From: an uncultured Eubacteriales bacterium
Lineage (GTDB): Bacteria > Bacillota > Clostridia > Oscillospirales > Acutalibacteraceae
Direction of reading: 5' to 3'
NCBI GenBank assembly: GCA_934630515.1
Contig: CAKTVV010000002.1
Coordinates: 216,833-280,832, forward strand
Length of the DNA: 64,000 nt
The translations under genes and the position numbers were made by a program. The notes beneath the pieces were generated by a model. It made no database searches. It was not told the origin of the DNA and worked only from the letters and a program-made list of their open reading frames with translations. This document shows, piece after piece, positions 16,546 through 26,000 of the stretch (the first letter of the stretch is position 1; each line of letters opens with the position of its first letter).

Positions 16546-17421
16546 ATGGAGTTCAAAGACCTTGACCTGACCGAGCTCGACAAAGGCCTGTCCGAAGATC
16601 AGCAAAAAGAGTGGAATGCGATCTATGCGTCCTACCGCTCCGGTTCTATACTTACGGGCAGAGTGGCCGGTATGGACACCACCACGATCACGCTTGAAAA
16701 CGAGGAAACAGGAGAACCCGAACGGGTATCCATCAACTGTCTGGTGATCATCAGCTACCGGGTGAAGGTGCTTATTCCCGCCCAGCAGGTGTGGTTTGAC
16801 GAAAGCACGAAACGCCCCGATCATGTGCTGCGGTCTATGACCGGAGCCGTCATCGACTATGTGATCACCGGGATCGACCGGGAGAACGACTGCTGCACCG
16901 CATCCCGAAGGCTTGCTTTAGCGATTCGCCGCCGCTCGTTTTTGAAGCTTGCACCCAAAACCGGCAAAAAAGTTCCCGTCAATATCCTGGCGGTCGGTGC
17001 GGTGCATCTGCTTGCCACCTGCGGCGGCTTTGACATGACGCTTTCTCAACGGGATCTGTCCTACGGGATGATCTTCGATCTGCAGGAAAAGTATCATCCC
17101 GGAGAAACGCATACCGCTGTTCTGAAAGAATACGATGCCGAGAACAAAACTCTGCAGGTATCCGTAAAGGAGGCGGAGCCGCACCCCTTCGACGGCGTGG
17201 AGATACGGCACCCGTTGAATTCCCGCCGGGCCTCCGTCATTTCCGGCAAATACAAAGGCGGCGTATTCTGCAAGCTGGAGGAAAATCTTGCCTGCCTGTG
17301 TACATATTCGCAGTATCAATACGACACCGATTTCCGTATCGGCGATCAGGTGATCGTCGTTGTTACGAAGTACGATTATCGTCGGAAACTCGTGTATGGC
17401 AAGATCGTTGCCAAGTGGTAA
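16546..17421 (+). CDS. S1 RNA-binding-domain-like protein of an integrative element
   Basis: The 291-aa product has an N-terminal stretch (MEFKDLDLTELDKGLSEDQQ) and then S1/OB-fold-like repeats: GSILTGRVAGMDTTTITL near residues 27-45, KYHPGETHTAVLKEYDAENKT near 180-200, and SGKYKGGVFCKLEENLACLC near 230-250, ending in VVVTKYDYRRKLVYGKIV. The layout resembles a ribosomal S1-like protein, but it belongs to the mobile-element gene set rather than the ribosome. An AAGGAGA site lies 8 nt before the ATG. Confidence 0.7.
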   Translation: MEFKDLDLTELDKGLSEDQQKEWNAIYASYRSGSILTGRVAGMDTTTITLENEETGEPERVSINCLVIISYRVKVLIPAQQVWFDESTKRPDHVLRSMTGAVIDYVITGIDRENDCCTASRRLALAIRRRSFLKLAPKTGKKVPVNILAVGAVHLLATCGGFDMTLSQRDLSYGMIFDLQEKYHPGETHTAVLKEYDAENKTLQVSVKEAEPHPFDGVEIRHPLNSRRASVISGKYKGGVFCKLEENLACLCTYSQYQYDTDFRIGDQVIVVVTKYDYRRKLVYGKIVAKW

Positions 17422-17426
17422 AAATC

Positions 17427-17459
17427 AGGCTCCCGGGCCGACCGATCCGGGAGCCTTTC
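17427..17459 (+). terminator. Terminator after the S1-like gene
   Basis: The 10-bp perfect stem AGGCTCCCGG/CCGGGAGCCT (17427-17436 with 17447-17456) ends in CCTTT. The T-run is short, so read-through into the next gene is likely. Confidence 0.65.
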
Positions 17460-17527
17460 GATTCGAAGGAGAACCACTGGCTATGCCAGTGGGCAAGAGA
17501 CTTAATAAACAGAAAAGTGGTGACAAA

Positions 17528-17977
17528 ATGCTGGAGATCAAGCCTATCCATTTAATGCAGGCTAAGGATTTTATCAAACGATACCATCGGCACAATATCC
17601 CGCCAGTTGGCGGAAAATTTGCTATTGCCTGCTGGGATAGCGATACGATGTGCGGCGTGGCAATCTGCGGTCGCCCGGTAGCCCGCCATTGTGATGATGG
17701 AGAAACATTGGAGATCTACCGAAACTGCACGGACGGGACGCCCAATGCCTGCACCAAGCTTTATGGTGCCTGTCAGCGCATTGCACGGGATATGGGGTAC
17801 AAAAGGATCATCACCTATACCCTGTTATCGGAGAACGGAGCAAGTCTGCGAGCCGCAAATTTCCGGGATCACGGCAAAGCCGGTAGTATCGAGTGGAGCG
17901 GTACAAGAAAAAGAACCTACTACATATCACCGAAAGAGATGAAACGAAAATGGCTGTATCCAATAAAGCCGGACTAA
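17528..17977 (+). CDS. XF1762-family protein (GNAT-like fold)
   Basis: The 149-aa product begins MLEIKPIHLMQAKDFIKRYH and continues HNIPPVGGKFAIACWD, GVAICGRPVARHCDDGETLE and ACTKLYGACQRIARDMGYKR. This matches the XF1762 family, small acetyltransferase-like proteins common on phages and integrative elements. The start at 17528 fits the family N-terminus. An ATG at 17483 with an AAGGAGA site would add 15 residues and may be the one used. It converges on the esterase gene with only 31 bp between them, the left seam between mobile-element and glycan genes. Confidence 0.75.
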   Translation: MLEIKPIHLMQAKDFIKRYHRHNIPPVGGKFAIACWDSDTMCGVAICGRPVARHCDDGETLEIYRNCTDGTPNACTKLYGACQRIARDMGYKRIITYTLLSENGASLRAANFRDHGKAGSIEWSGTRKRTYYISPKEMKRKWLYPIKPD

Positions 17978-18008
17978 GTTCTCTACGACAAAAAGTACAT
18001 GGCAAGCT

Positions 18009-19415
18009 TCAGGCGGTGAACAGATCGGCTTCATTTTTTTGTAACAGTGGCAGTAAGCGATGGATGCTCTCTTTGGCAAACAGCGCAAACACGAATTCGT
18101 CTTCCTGCGGTGTGCCGACCGGGCAGAACCGGTAATAAGTCTGTCCCAGATACTCCACCGTAAATTCCTGTCCGGCATAGGCGGCATAGGCTTTACGCAA
18201 GCGTTTGGCCGCTTCCGGGGATAGGTTGGCGGTGAGGTGTGAGCTGCCACCGATATGCCGTCCGCCGATGCTTTCCATATCGTCATCTGTCAGAACTGCC
18301 TCGCCTTTTGGCGATAAAAGCCGCAAGAGACTGGGATTCGAATAGCCGTCATCGCCCGCCAGCCCCTTGGACTTGGTTTGTCCAAACATCCAAGAAAAAG
18401 TTTCCCGTGTGCCGAGTGCTGTATCCCACGCATTGTGGTCTACGCCTTCCAGTGAGGTCAGACGCACCATGCGGCCGCCGGCGTTTTTAATAGCGATGAC
18501 CATATCCAGTGAGCACTGATAGGGAACGGTAGCATCGGCCGTGCCGTGGTATGCCCAGATCGGGATCCGGGACAGCTCTTCGCCCATGGCACTGTTGCCC
18601 CAGCCGCAGATCGGCACACCGGCGGCAAACAGGTCGCCATAGCGCTCCAGCACCGACCATGTACCGTAGCCGCCCATGGAAAGCCCGGCCACATACACCC
18701 GCTCTCTATCGCAGCTGTATTGCGCCAGCGTGTTTTGCAGCAGCCGCACAGCCACCCCAAGACACCCCGTTTCGCTGCCGCCGTAGCCGTCGATATCCCA
18801 CCAGCCGTCTGATGGGCACTGCGGAGCCAGCACGATGGCCTCGATCAGCATATCCCCGGCTACACGATAAGCGTTTTCCAGCACACGGATGTGGGTGGCG
18901 TTGTCAAACCCCCGATCGCCGGCACCATGCAGGAAAAAGAATACTGGATACTGCTTGCTTTTATCGTAGTCTTCCGGCACATACAGCCGGTAGGGCAGGC
19001 GTATCCCGGCGGTAACATCATAGTAGGTATTGCTCGCAAACTCCGGAAAGACGAACACATCATCGGTATTGGGCACGGGAAACTGTGCCGTTACCCTGTA
19101 GGGCAGCGGATCTTGCTCTTCATCCGGCTTAGTCGTCGCACTTGTCGTCGATGAGTTGTTGGCCGGTGCGGTTGGCTGCGGCTTTTGTGCGGATGCAGGC
19201 TCGGTACGGGAGGTCGTGCTCTCCTGTGCATTATCCGTTTTCGGTGCGACCGTGCTCTCGGTAAGCGGCGTAGAAGACAGACGATCCGGCCACGGTTCTG
19301 AGCCGGAGACCTGTGCGGGGCGCTTTGGCAGGGTCAGGATAACGGCCAGCACAGCCGCAGCTACGGCGGTCGCCGCCGATGCGGCAACAATGGCGATCTT
19401 GGTCGGCTTTTTCAT
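18009..19415 (-). CDS. Secreted or membrane-anchored alpha/beta-hydrolase esterase, CE1-like
   Basis: The 468-aa protein has an N-terminal hydrophobic segment (about residues 6-28), then a Ser/Thr/Pro-rich linker to about residue 105, so it is anchored outside the cell on a stalk. The hydrolase domain has the oxyanion region FFFLHGAGDRG, nucleophile S246 in GLSMGGYG, the acid in HGTADATVP and the histidine in GVDHNAWD. Relatives are feruloyl or acetyl esterases and PHB-depolymerase-like enzymes. It follows the alpha-galactosidase gene by 54 bp with a GAGGAG site and is probably cotranscribed. A plausible role is removing ester groups from the target glycan. Confidence 0.8.
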   Translation of the reverse strand: MKKPTKIAIVAASAATAVAAAVLAVILTLPKRPAQVSGSEPWPDRLSSTPLTESTVAPKTDNAQESTTSRTEPASAQKPQPTAPANNSSTTSATTKPDEEQDPLPYRVTAQFPVPNTDDVFVFPEFASNTYYDVTAGIRLPYRLYVPEDYDKSKQYPVFFFLHGAGDRGFDNATHIRVLENAYRVAGDMLIEAIVLAPQCPSDGWWDIDGYGGSETGCLGVAVRLLQNTLAQYSCDRERVYVAGLSMGGYGTWSVLERYGDLFAAGVPICGWGNSAMGEELSRIPIWAYHGTADATVPYQCSLDMVIAIKNAGGRMVRLTSLEGVDHNAWDTALGTRETFSWMFGQTKSKGLAGDDGYSNPSLLRLLSPKGEAVLTDDDMESIGGRHIGGSSHLTANLSPEAAKRLRKAYAAYAGQEFTVEYLGQTYYRFCPVGTPQEDEFVFALFAKESIHRLLPLLQKNEADLFTA

Positions 19416-19469
19416 TACGGACGCTCCTCTGACAAGTTTTTTGCCGGGGGAAGGGGCGTGCTGTGTTAT

Positions 19470-21647
19470 TTATACCGCCCGAAACAGCAGCACGGCGCTG
19501 GCACCGTCGCTGTTGGCGGTGTAAGTCAGGTTCAGCCCGGCGTTCATCAGCAGGGCGCCGGAATACCGCTTGCCGGTCTGCTCGTCCTCGTAGATGCGGT
19601 CGGGATCCAAGCCCCGCAGGCGCAGGATGGTGTGGGGAATGTAGTCCATGCGCATGGTCACCACCGTGACCATGGTACGACTCTTATCCTCGCTGACGAT
19701 CTGCCAAACGGCACGGAACGCATTATCGAAGGGGGACACGAGCCGGTACAGGTCGCCGGTGCGGATCAGATCATAGGTATCGTGGTACAGCGCCACCTGC
19801 CGGCGGACGAGCGCACGGTCGTCCTCGGTCAGCTTGCGGGGATCGAGTTCATAACCGAAGGTGCCCCACAGGGCGACGTTGCCCTTGGTCTCGTACCCCG
19901 TGCGGGGGCAGGCGGACACGTGCGCCCCCACCGTCGAGGCCGGATAGCACAGCGAGGTGCCGAATTGGATGTACAGCCGCTCGATCGGGTCGGTGTTATC
20001 GCTGGCCCAGATCTGCGGCGAGTAGTATAGCATCGCCGGGTCGAACCGTCCGCCGCCGCCGGAGCAATTTTCGAACAAAATATCCGGGAACTGCGTGGTC
20101 AGGCGATCCATCAGGTCGTAGGTGCCGAGGATAAAGCGGTGGAAAAATTCGGTCTGCCGCTCCGGCGGGAGCAGAGCGGAGCCGGCATCGGTGATGTTGC
20201 GGTTGAAGTCCCATTTGAGGTAGGCGATGCGGCCGGTGGACAGCACCTGTTCCATCTGCGCCCACACGGCGTCCCGCACATCTTGGCGGGATACATCCAG
20301 CACATACTGGTTGCGCCCCAGCATCGGCTCACGCCCGGCCACATGCACATGCCAATCCGGGTGCGCCCGGAACAGATCGGAGTTTGGCGAGATCATCTCC
20401 GGCTCGAACCAAATGCCGAATTTCAGTCCCTCTGCCTCGACCCGGTCGATCAGCGGGGCAAGCCCGCCGGGCAGCTTTTCCTCGTTCACCACCCAGTCGC
20501 CGAGCGAGGTAGTGTCGTCGTTGCGATGTCCGAACCAGCCGTCGTCCATCACCAACAGCTCGATGCCCAGCTGCTTTGCCTCGTGGGCGAAGGCCACCAG
20601 CTTATCACTGTCGAAATCGAAGTAGGCCGCTTCCCAGCTGTTGATCAGCAGCGGACGCTTTTCGGTCTTGTAGCGGCCACGGATCAGGTGGCGGCGGTAA
20701 AAGCGGTGGAAGATGCGGCTCATCTCGCCGATGCCACCGGTGGTGTAGACCATCACGGCCTCCGGCGTATCGAACGCCTCGCCGGGGGCAAGGTGCCAGC
20801 CAAAACCGGTGGGGTCGATGCCCATCAGCAGGCGGGTGGTGCAGTTGAAGTCGCACTCGCACAGGGCGGAGAAGTTGCCGGAATAGACGAGGTTGAACCC
20901 GTAGACCTCGCCCTGCTCCTCGTCGGCGTTCTTCGCCGCCAGCGCAGCGAAGGGGTTTTGGCAGTGACCGGATACGCCCCGGCGGCTCTCGACCCCCTGC
21001 ACGCCGTGCGCCAAGCGGCGGCGCTCGACATTGCGCTCTTTGGTGTGGCGGCCGTAGAGGGTGATCAGATCATAGTCCATGGAGGGCAGGTTCAGGCACA
21101 GGCTGTAGATGCGCTCCAGCGTGAGCGGATCAGCTCCGCCGTTTTCGGCCCGCACCCGGCGGGTCATCACGCCGAGGGCGGAGAACACCGTGTAGATCAG
21201 CGTGATCTTCAGCCCCGTGACCTTGTCCTCGGCGTACAGCTCCAGCGTGTCGGCGTCGCCGTCGTCCTCCGCATAGGTGGAGGGCTGGCTGGGGATCGGC
21301 GGCTTGCCCGCATAGATCTTGTGCCCAGTGTAGCGGATGTCGGTCACGCTGTCGCCATTTTTGTTGCGCACGGCCAGTGCGGCGATGCGCATATCGCCGG
21401 CGCCCAGCGTGCCGTATTCCATCGGCGCCGTGTCCGGGGTAAAGCCGTGCTCGCCGATCACCGGTTCGGCGGCGCTGAACGAGGCGTTGGGGGAGAGCAT
21501 CTCTCGGTCCGGTACGGTGACATCCGGGATCCTTGCGCCGTAGTACAGGTTGAGGATATAGTTTTGGTCGTACACCCGGATCATGTAGGTCGAGGTGGCG
21601 GTGTCCAGCTTGAAGGTGCGGGTGGTCTGATCGAACGAAATGGGCAT
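19470..21647 (-). CDS. Alpha-galactosidase, GH36
   Basis: The 725-aa cytoplasmic enzyme hydrolyses terminal alpha-galactose. The nucleophile is D480 in LKWDFNRNITD. The acid/base is D550 in WASDNTDPIERL, preceded by ENCSGGGGRFD. The N-terminal beta-supersandwich and C-terminal sheet are present at normal family length. There is no signal peptide. A clear promoter and AAAGGAG site precede it. It heads the leftward transcript, which includes the esterase and diverges from araC and the main operon. Confidence 0.95.
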   Translation of the reverse strand: MPISFDQTTRTFKLDTATSTYMIRVYDQNYILNLYYGARIPDVTVPDREMLSPNASFSAAEPVIGEHGFTPDTAPMEYGTLGAGDMRIAALAVRNKNGDSVTDIRYTGHKIYAGKPPIPSQPSTYAEDDGDADTLELYAEDKVTGLKITLIYTVFSALGVMTRRVRAENGGADPLTLERIYSLCLNLPSMDYDLITLYGRHTKERNVERRRLAHGVQGVESRRGVSGHCQNPFAALAAKNADEEQGEVYGFNLVYSGNFSALCECDFNCTTRLLMGIDPTGFGWHLAPGEAFDTPEAVMVYTTGGIGEMSRIFHRFYRRHLIRGRYKTEKRPLLINSWEAAYFDFDSDKLVAFAHEAKQLGIELLVMDDGWFGHRNDDTTSLGDWVVNEEKLPGGLAPLIDRVEAEGLKFGIWFEPEMISPNSDLFRAHPDWHVHVAGREPMLGRNQYVLDVSRQDVRDAVWAQMEQVLSTGRIAYLKWDFNRNITDAGSALLPPERQTEFFHRFILGTYDLMDRLTTQFPDILFENCSGGGGRFDPAMLYYSPQIWASDNTDPIERLYIQFGTSLCYPASTVGAHVSACPRTGYETKGNVALWGTFGYELDPRKLTEDDRALVRRQVALYHDTYDLIRTGDLYRLVSPFDNAFRAVWQIVSEDKSRTMVTVVTMRMDYIPHTILRLRGLDPDRIYEDEQTGKRYSGALLMNAGLNLTYTANSDGASAVLLFRAV

Positions 21648-21679
21648 GGAAAGTTCTCCTTTGTTGTTTGCTTTTCTTC

Positions 21680-21708
21680 ATTGTAGCGTACTCTGATGGC
21701 GGAGGCAA
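21680..21708 (-). promoter_or_regulatory. Promoter of the alpha-galactosidase transcript
   Basis: TTGCCT (21708-21703) and TACAAT (21685-21680) are 17 bp apart on the minus strand, 33 bp before the ATG. Confidence 0.7.
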
Positions 21709-21747
21709 GAAAAATTCAGGCTGCAGAGGATATTCGGCAAAATCGTG

Positions 21748-21764
21748 AAAGAAAGTGCAAATAT
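21748..21764. promoter_or_regulatory. Possible AraC-box upstream of the alpha-galactosidase
   Basis: AAAGAAAGTGCAAATAT matches the 17-bp repeat near araC at 12 of 17 positions, including the core TGCAAATA. It lies about 80 bp upstream of the predicted transcript start. Confidence 0.4.
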
Positions 21765-21770
21765 CGTGAC

Positions 21771-21817
21771 ATGAAAAAGCACAGACAGCAGGGGACTTTT
21801 TCTGCCGTCTGTGCTTT
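21771..21817 (-). terminator. Rho-independent terminator of araC
   Basis: A 16-bp stem with one mismatch (21776-21791 with 21802-21817, AAAGCACAGACAGCAG) is followed by TTTTTC on the minus strand. It ends 10 bp past the araC stop. Confidence 0.85.
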
Positions 21818-21826
21818 CTGCAAAAC

Positions 21827-22684
21827 TCATTTATCCGGGTAGTTCGTCGATACAAAACGGGAGCGCCATTCCACAGGTGTAATGACGGCCATTTGGCGGA
21901 ATTTGCGAGAAAAATACGAATAGCTGTTATAGCCGCATTTGGCTGCGATCTCAGTCAATTCCATTTTGTCCTCTTTGATCAAATGCTGAGCGTATTCGAT
22001 ACGACACATATGGATGTAGTCGGTGATTGGCAAACCGAGGTTCTTCTTGAATTTGCGGCACAGATGTGATTTGCTGTAGGAGAATCGTTCGGTAAGTTGA
22101 TCAGTAGTCAGGTCCTCGGTGAAATGTTGTTTGATATAGTCGAGTAGGGCACTAAAACGGTCATCTGTGCTGGAAAAGAAATAGGTGTTGCTCATATATT
22201 GTTGCATCAGGTACGTTACAAGGCGACAAAGTGCTCCTTTTTCTGCGATCGGTTGTACAAGCCCTTTTTCATCGTGCGCCTGTACAACGGCATTAAACAG
22301 CCGATTGGCCTTTTCATCTTGTATTCTGGCTTGAAAATGGCAGGTACCGTTGAGCAGGTCATGCAGCAGACGCTGCTCAAACGGGGTATCACCGAGAAGC
22401 TCCTCCCATTTGAATTGCAATGCACGATACAAACATCCTTGATCCCCTGTCCGACCGGCGTGTACAACATTGGATCCAAATACGACGATATCCCCGGGCA
22501 CAGCAGTAAAACGTTCGTTTTCATACTCGATATGCAGCTCTCGTTCGTAGATCTGCAGGATCTCAAAAGCGTCATGCCAATGTGGAATAAACACATTGTC
22601 GGCCACTTCGCTTTCATTGTAGATTGACTTAACGATAAAATCTCCGTAACTAACGTAGATTTTTTCCCTTAAGCGCTCGTCCAT
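21827..22684 (-). CDS. AraC-family transcriptional regulator of the glycan locus
   Basis: The 285-aa protein has an N-terminal cupin sensor (HWHDAFEILQIYERELHIEYEN, VPGDIVVFGSNVVHAG), as in sugar-responsive AraC regulators. It has two C-terminal helix-turn-helix units: LTTDQLTERFSYSKSHLCRKF, and MELTEIAAKCGYNSYSYFSRKF followed by TPVEWR. The start at 22684 has GGAGGTG 5 nt upstream. It lies between the alpha-galactosidase transcript and the large rightward operon. With direct repeats at its own ribosome binding site and at the operon promoter, it is the likely activator of both and a regulator of itself. Confidence 0.92.
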   Translation of the reverse strand: MDERLREKIYVSYGDFIVKSIYNESEVADNVFIPHWHDAFEILQIYERELHIEYENERFTAVPGDIVVFGSNVVHAGRTGDQGCLYRALQFKWEELLGDTPFEQRLLHDLLNGTCHFQARIQDEKANRLFNAVVQAHDEKGLVQPIAEKGALCRLVTYLMQQYMSNTYFFSSTDDRFSALLDYIKQHFTEDLTTDQLTERFSYSKSHLCRKFKKNLGLPITDYIHMCRIEYAQHLIKEDKMELTEIAAKCGYNSYSYFSRKFRQMAVITPVEWRSRFVSTNYPDK

Positions 22685-22696
22685 TGGACACCTCCG

Positions 22697-22713
22697 CAAA
22701 AAGATGCAAATAA
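22697..22713 (+). repeat. 17-bp direct repeat, copy 1, at the araC leader
   Basis: CAAAAAGATGCAAATAA lies in the araC 5' leader just upstream of its ribosome binding site. An identical copy lies at 22918. Binding here would reduce araC expression. Confidence 0.7.
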
Positions 22714-22788
22714 TTTACAACTCGCCAGTAATGCATGATGGTGGTATGGTAATGTTGATGCACAACCGGTGATGAAGGCAACGATGAA

Positions 22789-22812
22789 TTCCTTTTGGCT
22801 GTACAAAAGGAA
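22789..22812. promoter_or_regulatory. Inverted repeat in the araC leader
   Basis: TTCCTTTTG-gctgta-CAAAAGGAA is a perfect 9-bp-arm inverted repeat inside the predicted 138-nt araC leader. It may fold in the mRNA or bind protein. Confidence 0.4.
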
Positions 22813-22828
22813 CGACAACGGCAGAAAC

Positions 22829-22857
22829 AGTATAGCATAGTTTTATGTAATATGCAA
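22829..22857 (-). promoter_or_regulatory. Promoter of araC
   Basis: TTGCAT (22857-22852) and TATACT (22834-22829) are 17 bp apart on the minus strand. Confidence 0.65.
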
Positions 22858-22917
22858 CGGAAATTGATTTTTAGAAAAGTTACTGGTCACGTTTTCCTGC
22901 AAAAGGGCAAAATCGTT

Positions 22918-22934
22918 CAAAAAGATGCAAATAA
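22918..22934 (+). repeat. 17-bp direct repeat, copy 2, at the main operon promoter
   Basis: CAAAAAGATGCAAATAA is identical to the copy at 22697 and ends 5 bp before the weak -35 of the rightward operon, the usual position of an AraC activator site. Confidence 0.75.
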
Positions 22935-22939
22935 CGGTG

Positions 22940-22968
22940 TAGAAACAGTTCGGCAATTGCGCTAAAAT
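22940..22968 (+). promoter_or_regulatory. Main rightward operon promoter, activator-dependent type
   Basis: TAGAAA (22940-22945) and TAAAAT (22963-22968) are 17 bp apart. The -35 matches 4 of 6. The weak -35 with an adjacent repeat fits activation by AraC. The leader is about 50 nt and ends in AAGGAGG before the ATG at 23026. Confidence 0.55.
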
Positions 22969-23025
22969 GTAACCATCGGGAGATATCTCCCTATGTCCGT
23001 AATGTTAGTATAAGGAGGAAGAAAC

Positions 23026-26000
23026 ATGACGCATCTTGGCAAACCAAGACAGGTCAAGACGATCGCTGCCATAATGGCGTTCGTTTTGGTCGCCACATCG
23101 ATCGGGATCGGCGGAAGTGTTTTGGCGGCACCGGAGTCGGTATCGAGCTTCGAGGCTGATTTTTCCGGTCTGCCGGGCGGTATTGTATCGGTCGAGGACG
23201 CAGATACGGTCAAGTACCTGGAGGATCGCTTTCTGTTCTACTCGTTCCAATATTATCCGGGATCCGGGGACGGCGACCCTCAGTATTTTGAGCGAAACAA
23301 CGTCAATGGATATCTGATCGACGACGGCGAGAATGGTCAGATCTTTCCGGACACCGGAGCGCACGCCGCCTATGATATGGACGGCTACGGTACAAATGCC
23401 GACAAATCGATACCTATGTGGATGGTGGACGACGAGTGGCTGTATAGTTCTTCCTGGTCGGCCGCTGACGCACCGCTTTTCCGCACGGCAGAATTGATGT
23501 ATCTGCGTGGTGATACGCCCTCCGGCTTCGCCATATTGGAGGATTTCAAACTAGAAACGGACTTTATGTTCAAGGAAGATGGTGCGCAGGATAGTTTTGC
23601 CGTATTCTTCCGGGCCAACTCTGCGGGCAATGTTGCCGACGGTAATGGCCAATCGATGCTTACCTTTAATGCAAATGGCGATTTGTTCGTTGGTCGCACG
23701 CCGTGGCATAACACGCTGCAATATAACGATACACTGAAGGCGGCGAACGGTAGCCGTGTGTCACTTGAACGTGGGCATGCTTATCATTTGTCGGTAACTT
23801 TGCGAGGTCACTCCCTTACTTTCAACATAAAAGATGCCGGCAAAGAGATTGCTGTCTATGCAGCAAACGATATCCAAAGTACTGAAGGAAGCCAAGGTGG
23901 CTATCTTGCATTTTCCGGGTCTAACGGCGGCGTGAAATATGCGAATATCAGTGTAGATCGCTACGGGAGCGATGGCACCGTATTGGACTTCGATGATCTG
24001 ACGGATGGTTATGGCTTCGGGATAAACGGTCGCGCCTATATTTGTGCCAGAACGAAATATGTGTGCAAGGAGGGCGGCGGTCAAGCCTGGTGGGAGCAGT
24101 ATTATTACCGCGAGTCAGGCGCTGCTTATGAGTTTGATTATACGAAGCGCAGTGGCGAGGCCAATAGTTGGCTTGGTATGGATTCTGCTAAAGCTGCGGC
24201 TGCAGATCTCGGCGCACATTTCAACGTGTATCATGATCAAAATGTGAACGGTACACACAAATTCGTCAAGGCGCCGGAGTTCTTCAGCCACCATGTGGCA
24301 TCCGGTATCAGCGATGGCTACTATGGCGCAATGTATATTGCTAATGGCGGTCGCTTGCTGGCATTTCTTGATGTACATGGGCAACAGCTGCTCAAGCAGA
24401 ATATGTCCCTTGTCCCGAAAACAGGTAACGGAAGCGAATTCGTGACCGAAAATTTTGAAACGAAGTTTTCGCCTATCTTGTTCAGCGATAACCCGGAGCA
24501 GACTGTTTCGCTCAGCTTTCGTTCTCAGTCGGCCGGTCAGTCGATCAATGATTCTGTGACTGGCGGCTATGCCGATAAGGTGACTATCCACTTTACCGGC
24601 ACCGGTTTTGCGCTGTTCGACGGCGAAAGTTCCTCGTTGTCTGGGATCGGTTATACCCCATGGAATGGTGGAAAAGTATTGTCTGGTGCTGTGGCAAATA
24701 TCTATGTCAAAGTCGTTGGTGATAAACTGTGGATGCATGTGACGAACGACGGCGGTGAGATATTGTACGATAATAGCGATACGCCGATCGCACTGAAAAC
24801 AGGCGGTGGCGGGTATCTGTACTACACCGCGAATGACCAGTTTGCTTACTTCACCTCGCTTGCCTGTCGGCGGTTGGACAGAAACGGCAATGCAGCTGAT
24901 TGGAACAGTTCCGATACGGTCGAGATCGCAAGGGTGCTGACGCAGCTCGACGATGCGACGATCGATCGTAACAAGGGCGAGCGCTTGGCACTGCCTACTA
25001 CACTCTCCGGTGCAGATAAAAACGGGAACAAATATCCCCTCAAGGTAAAATGGGTATGTGAAGATTATCGATCCTATAAAGAGGGCACGTTTACTTTTAC
25101 GGCGGCTCCCGCCGATGCCTCATTCACCTTTGCTACCGACGCCGCTGCAAAGATAAAGGTGACAAATATGATCGACGGCGATTTCAATGCCGAAACCTCG
25201 CGCAAGTACTATTTCGACAGCGCAGAAGATCTGAAGGATTTTGTGTGTCACAATTCTTTATTGGATCTATCAAAAAATACGGAATATTATGATGTGAAGA
25301 TGACAGAGGTTGATCCGCTGGACTACTGGGATCTTGTGGGCGGACGAGTGCTTTCTACCTATAGCCGGACATTCAACGGCGGGTGGAACGGGATCAGCCG
25401 GGCCAGTGATGTATCGACGATGGTGCTTGCGGATGACGATGTGGCACTGATCAATTATAAGTTGGAGATCGATTATCAGCACGGATCCGACTGGTGGTAT
25501 CCGTATGTATTGTACGGTGTGCAGGATCCGGCGCAATTCTTCGGTAGGGTGTATGTTTCTCCTACTCAAGGGGATAAGGTCACCGGCAATGCAACAGATC
25601 TCGCTTTTGACGATCAGACCAAGCGTGGCGGTGTGTATACCTATCTGGAAGTCGAGGGCAACTTTAACTTCTGGGGTGCGATCCAAGGGGATGAGTACGG
25701 CCGGATCATCTACGACAGAGACATCACGGATGGACAGGATTTCATTCAGACCTATGACCGCAATCCGGTGCATCACATGACGATCACCGTAGTAAACGGT
25801 AGCGTCGGTGTGCAGGTCGATGATTCGGATATCTATTATGCCGAATTGGACGATATCGCCTTGGGCGGTTATGTCGGCTTCGGCTCTTGCGGCAACGGCG
25901 TATCTTTTTCGGGACTGAAGATCACGGCACTGGATGAATTTGGCGAGCCGATGCGCCTTGCCGATGCCGAAAAGGGCTTTGCTCCCAAACCGACACCGGA

